A DNA stretch of 20,859 bases from DAOQAK01 sp043801235. GTDB taxonomy: Bacteria; Bacteroidota; Bacteroidia; Bacteroidales; CG2-30-32-10. Below are positions 15,798 through 20,859 of the stretch, piece after piece. How positions within the stretch are numbered: the stretch's first letter is position 1; every line of letters begins with the position of its first letter. Where the stretch lies: NCBI GenBank assembly GCA_043801235.1, contig JAZDMF010000239.1:1-20859 (forward strand). Direction: 5' to 3'. The translations under genes were made by a program, and so were the position numbers. The notes beneath the pieces were generated by a model. The model was given only the letters and a program-made list of their open reading frames with translations, made no database searches and was not told where the DNA came from.

Positions 15798-16667
15798 TTA
15801 TACGAAAATATCCGGGGGCACTTTTTCTATCAGTTTCAATTCATAAGCTTTTTTATAAAGAAACCTTATCGCTTCTTTTCCAGTGTTCCCCAATGATACA
15901 GAAAAATCGTTTACATAAAGTTTAATGTGCCTCTGAATTACAGCAGTATCCATCGCCTGCGCATTATTACAAACAAAACTATTTGATGATGAAGGATTCT
16001 GAAGAGCATATTCCACGCTTCTTCGCATGACTCGCTCTGCTTTTCTTTTAATCTTATCGTTTAACGATCGTTTTACTGCAATGCCTCCCAGGGGTACAGG
16101 CATTTTTGTTTTTTGCTCCCATATTTCTCCCAGGTCGGCAATTTTTTGCAGTCCTTTTTGCTTGTATGTGAAACGGCTTTCGTGAATAATTACACCCGCG
16201 TCAAATTGGCCCGTCATTACTGCATCTTCAATATCCGAAAATAATAAAGATAACTTGTTTTTTGCTTCAGGATAAATATAACTCATCAGAAAATTTGCAG
16301 TAGTGTGAATTCCGGGTATGGCAATTTTTTTAGAGAAAATATTTTCAGGCTCAATCTTTTCTTTGCTTATAAGCAATGGCCCGCAACCAAACCCCAGTGC
16401 GCTTCCTGCATCAAACAACTGGTAGTTCTTGAAAGCCGAAGCATAGGCGAAGAAACTTATTTTGGTAATATCAAGTTCTTCATTCAAAACTTTCCGGTTA
16501 AGTTCTTCAACATCGTTCAACACATAATAAAAATCCAACCCTTCGGTATTAATCTTGCCATTTACCATGGCGTCAAAAATAAATGTGTCGTTTGGACAGG
16601 GGGAAAATCCTAAACGGATTTCAGATTTACGATTTACGATGGACGATTTATTTGAATGGTCAGGCAT
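15798..16667 (-). CDS. mqnD: 1,4-dihydroxy-6-naphthoate synthase
   Basis: The protein contains LGFSPCPNDTFIFDAMV (SPCPNDT at residues 22-28), LNDVEELNRKVL, ITKISFFAYA, LGFGCGPLLIS and DAGVIIHESRFTY, diagnostic of MqnD. It converts cyclic dehypoxanthinyl futalosine to 1,4-dihydroxy-6-naphthoate in the futalosine route to menaquinone, using a periplasmic-binding-protein-like fold. I chose the ATG at 16665-16667 because it follows the mqnB stop by one base (TAA-C-ATG on the minus strand), arguing for coupling; an upstream ATG at 16697 would overlap mqnB by 29 bases. The conserved domain starts only at about residue 17; the residues before it (HSNKSSIVNRKSEI) are encoded by a 7-base repeat, an addition not expected in the family. 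The length is then 289 residues. Confidence 0.93.
   Translation of the reverse strand: MPDHSNKSSIVNRKSEIRLGFSPCPNDTFIFDAMVNGKINTEGLDFYYVLNDVEELNRKVLNEELDITKISFFAYASAFKNYQLFDAGSALGFGCGPLLISKEKIEPENIFSKKIAIPGIHTTANFLMSYIYPEAKNKLSLLFSDIEDAVMTGQFDAGVIIHESRFTYKQKGLQKIADLGEIWEQKTKMPVPLGGIAVKRSLNDKIKRKAERVMRRSVEYALQNPSSSNSFVCNNAQAMDTAVIQRHIKLYVNDFSVSLGNTGKEAIRFLYKKAYELKLIEKVPPDIFV
16617..16651. repeat. 7-base repeat within the 5' end of mqnD, five units
   Basis: On the plus strand GATTTCA, GATTTAC, GATTTAC, GATGGAC, GATTTAT. It lies wholly within the coding region and provides about residues 6-17 of the chosen MqnD. Confidence 0.7.
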
Positions 16668-16668
16668 G

Positions 16669-17346
16669 TTAAAATGAGTTGATAATGCGTAATGCAACTT
16701 TATTAAGGTTTTTTATTGCCAACGCTGTATCCCAGCTTTCAATATTCCGTTCTTCCACATAATTTGAAATGGCTCTTATCTGGACGCATTTAATTATTTC
16801 ATGACGGCATGCATACAAAAACGCCGCGCCTTCCATGCTTTCCACGTCGGGTGAAAAATTACGTTGTATATTTTCGATGGATGTTTTATGTCCGTGAACA
16901 GTGTTAACAGTTATGCCTTTCACACGAAACATTTCATTTACAGCAGGAATTTGGATTTCATTTTTGTTTTCAACAAAGTAAGCTGTTCTTTTCAGCGTTT
17001 GTGCACTCATTTTCAATTCATCAAACTTCTGAAAAGTATTTCCGTTCTCAGCTCCAAGTTCCGAAATGATATCAGTGGTGACATTTACTACATCACCAAT
17101 CCGGATATCTTTTTTGAATGATCCGGCTATGCCGAAATTAAACGCATAATCATATTTTGTTTTTGACAAGGCCTTTCCGAGATGAAAAGCAGTACTTGCA
17201 ATGCCTACACCTGTGATAAGAATATCAATTTCTGTTTCCGCATGAACGAGCGAAAAAAAGTACTGACCGTTCACGACGGAGGATGAGCATTTTTTGGCCA
17301 GCGGGGCTATTTCGCTATACGTTGCGGAAGCAATGAGTATTTTCAT
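16669..17346 (-). CDS. mqnB: Futalosine hydrolase
   Basis: The 225-residue protein has a nucleoside-phosphorylase/nucleosidase fold: MKILIASATYSEIAPL, ITGVGIASTAFHLGKAL, FGIAGSFKKDIRIGDVV and the hallmark VESMEGAAFLYAC (with the ribose-binding ME pair). It removes hypoxanthine from futalosine in the cytoplasm, feeding the steps before MqnD. Similar nucleosidases (5'-methylthioadenosine type) are the alternative, but adjacency to mqnD favours MqnB. I start at the ATG at 17344-17346 because MKILIAS is the natural N-terminus; a start at 17388 would add 14 unusual residues and overlap the promoter boxes. A small hairpin (GCAGG-TTT-CCTGC, 17352-17364) stands immediately upstream of the start. Confidence 0.92.
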   Translation of the reverse strand: MKILIASATYSEIAPLAKKCSSSVVNGQYFFSLVHAETEIDILITGVGIASTAFHLGKALSKTKYDYAFNFGIAGSFKKDIRIGDVVNVTTDIISELGAENGNTFQKFDELKMSAQTLKRTAYFVENKNEIQIPAVNEMFRVKGITVNTVHGHKTSIENIQRNFSPDVESMEGAAFLYACRHEIIKCVQIRAISNYVEERNIESWDTALAIKNLNKVALRIINSF

Positions 17347-17366
17347 GAGTAGCAGGTTTCCTGCCT

Positions 17367-17374
17367 CAAAGTTA
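17367..17374 (-). promoter_or_regulatory. -7 box (TAACTTTG) for mqnB-mqnD
   Basis: The minus strand reads TAACTTTG, an exact TAnnTTTG match, 20 bases before the mqnB ATG. It sits inside the added N-terminal codons of the longer mqnB model, which argues for the start at 17346. The -33 element is not clear. Confidence 0.5.
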
Positions 17375-17381
17375 AACGAAA

Positions 17382-17412
17382 TTGACAAACAGCATTTTCT
17401 TTTTTATATTTG
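17382..17412 (+). promoter_or_regulatory. Promoter for the Ig/PKD T9SS protein
   Basis: TTG at 17382-17384, a 20-base spacer, then TATATTTG at 17405-17412, exact for TAnnTTTG. It is followed 22 bases later by the chosen start codon. It is divergent from, and only eight bases away from, the -7 box of mqnB. Confidence 0.6.
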
Positions 17413-17434
17413 TACCTTGTTAAAACCAAAACCC

Positions 17435-19231
17435 ATGATAAAATCAATTAAACTGCCGGTTGTTTTTTCTTTTTTAATACTTGTTGTTCAGGGCATGGCA
17501 CAATGCCCCGGATGTGTTATAAACACAGGATGTTCCTCAAGTCCTGCCTATCCCACCATTTGCCCCGATACTTTGCCCGAGGGGATGGCAGGACAGCCGT
17601 ACAGCGAGGATGTATCATTCTGGATGCCGGTAATTTTCGATGACCCCGGCACAGGTATGGAAGTAACACTCAACCAGCTTACAGTGGTTGATATGCTGGG
17701 GCTTCCCTTCGGTCTGGAATGGCAGACAAATGCCGCGGCCAATAATACGTATTATCCTTCAAGCAATCCGCCGTCCACCGAGTATGGTTGTGCAAGACTT
17801 TGCGGTATCCCTGCATTTACAGGCACCTATTATGCCACAGTGTACATACATGTGGAAGTCGGCACAGCCATTGGCGACCAGAGTTCCGACGATTCGTTTG
17901 TTCTGCCCATAACAATTAATCCCGATACCGCTGGAAATTCAAGCTTCAGCATTATCAATTCGCAGGGTTGCGGTGCCGTGACCGCTTCATTCCAGACGAA
18001 CCTGCCAAGCAACGGGCAGAATGGATTCAGCTATGCATGGGATTTCGGAAACGGATTGAACAGTTCACTCGAAAATCCGCCGCCTCAGACGTATAATATT
18101 CCTGGAATTTATACTGTTACATGCAGCACCATTGTCGATACGCTGGGTTTTAGTTATCTCTCCAACGTAACTGTACTGGGATGCAGTTGTAATGATTCGC
18201 CATTTTCATCTCCGGATTTATATCTTATTATCACCGATCAGGGCGGAGCCACAGTTTATACTTGTCCATTCGTACTGGATACTGACCCGCCTGTGAGTTT
18301 CGCTATTCCCAACCTGCAAATGACCAATCAGAATTATACAATCAATGTGTGGGACGATGACAACCCCACCAGCGCAGATGATCTCTGCCACAGCTTCATC
18401 ATTAACGGTCTCTCCCAGGGTACTTCGATCTGGAACGGTCAGGACGGCATAAGCTATATCACTACGCATCCTTTCTATACCTATGTTGATACAGGTTACG
18501 TTACAGTATATCCGGCTCCTCCTGTTCCTGCAATAAGTTTTATACCGGATGATTCGGTATGTAATGGCGATACTATAACCCTTTCAACAAATGCCGGATT
18601 CAACTATCAGTGGAATAATGATACTCTGGTACTTCTGGGTGGTAACAGCCAGTCGCTTCAGGTAACACAGAGCGGACAGTACTGGGTGATGATTACCGAC
18701 ACCAATGGCTGCACGGCTTCCTCACCGGTTCAGCCCATTGTGATCAAACCCATGCCTCCGAAACCTGCCATGTGGAGGACAAACGACACTCTGCATACGC
18801 TGGCAGGATATACCCTGCAGTGGTACCTTAACGGAGATCCGATTCCCGGTGCCAGCGCACAGTTCTATGTTATCAGTGCTTCGGGTTATTATTCACTGAC
18901 CAGCACCCTGAACGGCTGCACCTCACGGTCCGACTCGGTTTATTATATTTATACCGGAAGCGGTATAGGCGAAAATTCCTTCAGCGACAAAATTACAGTA
19001 ATGCCGAACCCTTTTAATAACGAGCTTTATTTAAATTCCAGCCATGCTCATCCCACCGAAATGTATTTTACGGTATATGATGTTCTGGGAAACTGTATAT
19101 TGGAAGGAAGAATTTTTTCAGGCGGCCGCACACAGGAAATTATTGATTTTTCAGGTGTTTCGGCAGGGGTTTACTTCCTGAACCTGATGAGTTCTGACAG
19201 AAAGACAATAAGAAGGCTTATCAAAACCTGA
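17435..19231 (+). CDS. Secreted multidomain Ig/PKD protein with T9SS sorting domain
   Basis: A 598-residue protein with a Sec signal peptide (1-22, cut at MAQ), a cysteine-containing segment (CPGCVINTGC), a putative-Ig-like module (LPEGMAGQPYSEDV to CGIPAFTGTYYATV, about 45-140), a PKD-like module (YAWDFGNG to IPGIYTVTCSTI, about 175-235), a region with WDDDNPTSADDLCH, a second Ig-like module (about 360-435, FNYQWNND, SGQYWVMITD) and a type-A T9SS tail beginning MPNPF (about 523) and ending RRLIKT. It is likely surface-bound or released. There is no catalytic domain, so adhesion or matrix function is an inference. The ATG at 17435 fits the signal peptide; an upstream in-frame start at 17294 would put 47 non-secretory residues before it and lies within mqnB. 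Confidence 0.85.
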   Translation: MIKSIKLPVVFSFLILVVQGMAQCPGCVINTGCSSSPAYPTICPDTLPEGMAGQPYSEDVSFWMPVIFDDPGTGMEVTLNQLTVVDMLGLPFGLEWQTNAAANNTYYPSSNPPSTEYGCARLCGIPAFTGTYYATVYIHVEVGTAIGDQSSDDSFVLPITINPDTAGNSSFSIINSQGCGAVTASFQTNLPSNGQNGFSYAWDFGNGLNSSLENPPPQTYNIPGIYTVTCSTIVDTLGFSYLSNVTVLGCSCNDSPFSSPDLYLIITDQGGATVYTCPFVLDTDPPVSFAIPNLQMTNQNYTINVWDDDNPTSADDLCHSFIINGLSQGTSIWNGQDGISYITTHPFYTYVDTGYVTVYPAPPVPAISFIPDDSVCNGDTITLSTNAGFNYQWNNDTLVLLGGNSQSLQVTQSGQYWVMITDTNGCTASSPVQPIVIKPMPPKPAMWRTNDTLHTLAGYTLQWYLNGDPIPGASAQFYVISASGYYSLTSTLNGCTSRSDSVYYIYTGSGIGENSFSDKITVMPNPFNNELYLNSSHAHPTEMYFTVYDVLGNCILEGRIFSGGRTQEIIDFSGVSAGVYFLNLMSSDRKTIRRLIKT

Positions 19232-19338
19232 TGATTTTTTTTGAGCCTGATAATTGCCAGGCATGGCTTCTTTCATGCCGATGAAAATTCATTGATCGCC
19301 TTTGCAGGTATTTCCCTTTACGTATAAAAATTCCTGTA

Positions 19339-20427
19339 TCAGCTTCCAAAATAAAAGCGGAACAGGAAGTTTTTAATTTTCCATTTCCTCTTAATGAAAT
19401 GAATTATTAAAGAGGGTATAAAACAGGCAAGCGTTAATAAACCATATACAATCAAAGCTTCATTAAAAGAACCTGCAGGTATTTCGTTTTCAGGATTCGT
19501 GTAACAAGGAACAACAATAAATTGAATGAATGCTGTATGCAAAACATATATGAACATGGATGTTTCGCCCATTATAATAAGTGGTTTGAAAATGAAATTT
19601 TTTTGCATTCTGCTTATAATTGCAAAAAGTAATATTGTAATCCCGATGGCAGATAAAATGTACGCAGTAGTCGGGGGATAAAAAATTTCATTGTAAGCGC
19701 CGCGTTCAGATAACAATTGAGAAAAAGGGTAATAATACAAACCCAAAGCGCCTGTAATAACGCTGACCAATCCCAAAAAAAGTAATTTATTGCTTTTAAA
19801 ATTATCATATTTTTCTTTTAGGTGATAAAGTAAGCCTCCTAAAAATGCAAAACCCAGCCAGGGAAATACGGGAAACCATCCGTCAATAAAAAAATGCTGC
19901 AGAATATTTGTCTGGTTAGTAACGGTGGTTGTCAATTCTCCGTTAAGATAGTATTCTGTTGGATAATCAGTGTAGCCGAAAAAATATTGCAGAACTGGAG
20001 GGAGGCCGAAAAGCAAAATAATTATAAAGCCTTTTGCATACAATCCGATTCGGTTAAAAAAACATATCAAGATAATTGATAATCCGATAACATATAAAAC
20101 ATCGTATGTTGTAAACGGATATATTTTCCAGATTAAAACATCAATCAGTACTGCAGTTAAAATTACCATCAAACCTCTTTTCAGGAAGTATGAAAATTTA
20201 TAATTTTTTAATTGCAAGCCCATCGAAGCAACATAACCTGCGAGTAAAATAAAAAGCGGGGCGGCAAATGAACCGAAAAACCTTATCCACATGGGATGCT
20301 CTTTTGCGGGAGTGACATATCCTATAACATTTGCGCAAAGCATTGTAAAGATTGCAATGCCCCTGAGTATATCAATGGTTCGGTCGCGTTGATGTTTCGC
20401 TAAGTTTGTGTTAACTTTAATTTCCAT
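19339..20427 (-). CDS. DUF1624/HGSNAT-like membrane acyltransferase
   Basis: A 362-residue membrane protein with about ten hydrophobic segments. The N-terminus RDRTIDILRGIAIFTMLCANV, followed by FAAPLFILLAGYV, and the later GWFPVFPWLGFAFLGGLL, match the heparan-alpha-glucosaminide N-acetyltransferase-like (DUF1624) group and the wider acyltransferase-3-like group. These transfer acyl groups, often acetyl, to sugars across a membrane; the substrate here is unknown. The protein ends in a basic tail. The start ATG follows a leader of about 50 bases from a -7 box at 20486-20493. It stands alone, convergent with the Ig/PKD gene across a 107-base gap that has no convincing terminator. Confidence 0.8.
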   Translation of the reverse strand: MEIKVNTNLAKHQRDRTIDILRGIAIFTMLCANVIGYVTPAKEHPMWIRFFGSFAAPLFILLAGYVASMGLQLKNYKFSYFLKRGLMVILTAVLIDVLIWKIYPFTTYDVLYVIGLSIILICFFNRIGLYAKGFIIILLFGLPPVLQYFFGYTDYPTEYYLNGELTTTVTNQTNILQHFFIDGWFPVFPWLGFAFLGGLLYHLKEKYDNFKSNKLLFLGLVSVITGALGLYYYPFSQLLSERGAYNEIFYPPTTAYILSAIGITILLFAIISRMQKNFIFKPLIIMGETSMFIYVLHTAFIQFIVVPCYTNPENEIPAGSFNEALIVYGLLTLACFIPSLIIHFIKRKWKIKNFLFRFYFGS

Positions 20428-20485
20428 CAGGAAGAATTAATTATTGTGAAGATATGAATAGTCGCTTCAAATAAAATCATTTATA

Positions 20486-20493
20486 CAAAAATA
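20486..20493 (-). promoter_or_regulatory. -7 box (TATTTTTG) for the acyltransferase gene
   Basis: The minus strand reads TATTTTTG, an exact fit to TAnnTTTG. No convincing -33 box is at the expected distance. Confidence 0.4.
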
Positions 20494-20565
20494 ACATAAA
20501 TCCTTTATTCATTTCATGCTGATAAAACACAATGATACGTTTGAAAATATATAAGAGGGCTATCT

Positions 20566-20594
20566 TCAAAAAAAAAGACACCGGTAAGTGTCTT
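20566..20594 (-). terminator. Minus-strand intrinsic terminator without a visible gene
   Basis: Read on the minus strand, AAGACAC and GTGTCTT form a 7-bp stem around a 6-base loop, followed by a run of nine further Ts. It points leftward and would end a minus-strand transcript from the right. No minus-strand gene is recognisable to its right within the window; the next gene is a plus-strand transposase. Confidence 0.7.
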
Positions 20595-20672
20595 ATATGT
20601 TAATGAAAAACAGATTTTAAAAAAATATCTTAGGGCTTGTTAGAAATTAATGTTTACGTTTATATTAATTAT

Positions 20673-20693
20673 GAATATCGAATATCGAACCGC
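20673..20693. repeat. 7-base repeat, three units
   Basis: GAATATC, GAATATC, GAACCGC, with two identical units. It leads into the GC-rich string at 20708-20722. Confidence 0.5.
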
Positions 20694-20745
20694 AGCCATG
20701 CCTACCCTGCCTCGCCGGCAGCTACCGTGTGGACACAAATATAGT

Positions 20746-20753
20746 TAGTTTTG
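20746..20753 (+). promoter_or_regulatory. -7 box (TAGTTTTG) for the transposase
   Basis: An exact TAnnTTTG match 12 bases before the transposase ATG. No -33 box is seen, so it may be coincidental. Confidence 0.3.
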
Positions 20754-20765
20754 ACATAAAAAAAC

Positions 20766-20859
20766 ATGAATAAAATAAGCCATACACCAAATTTTGAAGG
20801 AATATTTTCAGATAAGCGTTTGGATAAACGCGGAAACAATATTGGGTCCATGCTTGTGA
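20766..20859 (+). CDS. Probable IS4/Tn5-type transposase, N-terminus only, cut by window edge
   Basis: Thirty-one codons from the ATG at 20766 run off the right edge. The stretch FSDKRLDKRGNNIGSMLV resembles the N-terminal DNA-binding domain of IS4/Tn5-type transposases, whose core is 'F-x-D-x-R-L-x-K-R'. The catalytic DDE part is outside the window, so the family call rests on this short motif. The left end of the insertion sequence should lie between about 20600 and 20765. I could not define a terminal repeat with only one end visible. Confidence 0.55.
   Translation, partial: MNKISHTPNFEGIFSDKRLDKRGNNIGSMLV

Larger units (their letters stand above)
20428..20765. other. Gap of 338 bases with promoter, orphan terminator and repeats
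   Basis: No gene is supported. It holds the minus-strand promoter box of the acyltransferase (20486-20493), a minus-strand intrinsic terminator (20566-20594), a 7-base repeat (20673-20693), a GC-rich string related to the palindrome at 4393-4406 (20708-20722), and a -7 box for the transposase (20746-20753). Confidence 0.6.

Noticed and set aside
16668..16697. Upstream ATG for mqnD overlapping mqnB by 29 bases
   Set aside because: The ATG one base after the mqnB stop gives a coupled arrangement and a shorter unexplained extension.
17294..17434. Upstream in-frame extension of the Ig/PKD protein
   Set aside because: It would place 47 residues before a clear signal peptide, overlap mqnB and cover the promoter boxes.
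19260..19279. Inverted repeat GGCATG...CATGCC after the Ig/PKD gene as a terminator
   Set aside because: The stem is six base pairs, the loop eight bases, and no T-run follows.

Overview
The window looks like a chromosomal segment of an anaerobic or facultative member of the Bacteroidota. Four things point there: two secreted proteins ending in type IX secretion (T9SS) sorting tails; promoter boxes matching the Bacteroidota consensus (-7 TAnnTTTG, -33 TTG/TTTG) with few Shine-Dalgarno sites; a truncated pyruvate:ferredoxin oxidoreductase; and menaquinone synthesis through futalosine (mqnB, mqnD). Family names come from reading the proteins; nothing was searched against a database.

Left part (1-4471). 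The window opens inside a pyruvate:ferredoxin oxidoreductase gene on the minus strand. A 650-base gap follows. It holds a possible remnant of a T9SS tail, a long tract of degenerate 7-base repeats and, inserted in that tract, a compact element with 18-base terminal inverted repeats, three internal hairpins and 10-11-base flanking direct repeats. Next come a small secreted protein (minus) and mutS2 (plus, TTG start), divergently transcribed from a tight promoter region. A second repeat-rich gap separates mutS2 from alaS.

Middle (4472-14721). alaS (minus) is divergent from a membrane-anchored M23 peptidase. After that lie an Omp28-like T9SS cargo protein closed by a strong terminator, an APC amino-acid permease followed 13 bases later by a lipoprotein of unknown family, a tandem paralogue of that lipoprotein interrupted by one in-frame stop codon, and a MerR-type regulator.

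Right part (14722-20859). hldD (LPS heptose synthesis, minus) converges on merR. The mqnB-mqnD pair (minus) is one base apart and divergent from a T9SS-secreted protein with Ig/PKD-like modules. A DUF1624/HGSNAT-like membrane acyltransferase (minus) follows. The window ends with an isolated minus-strand terminator, more repeats and the first 31 codons of a probable IS4/Tn5-type transposase.

Most genes are housekeeping or envelope genes. The unusual material is the non-coding layer. Degenerate repeats with a strict 7-base period recur in nearly every larger gap, and have entered two coding regions (mutS2 and the N-terminus of mqnD). The cloverleaf-like insertion and the nonsense-interrupted lipoprotein are the other points deserving attention. 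I found no CRISPR array, tRNA, rRNA or multi-gene defence system.
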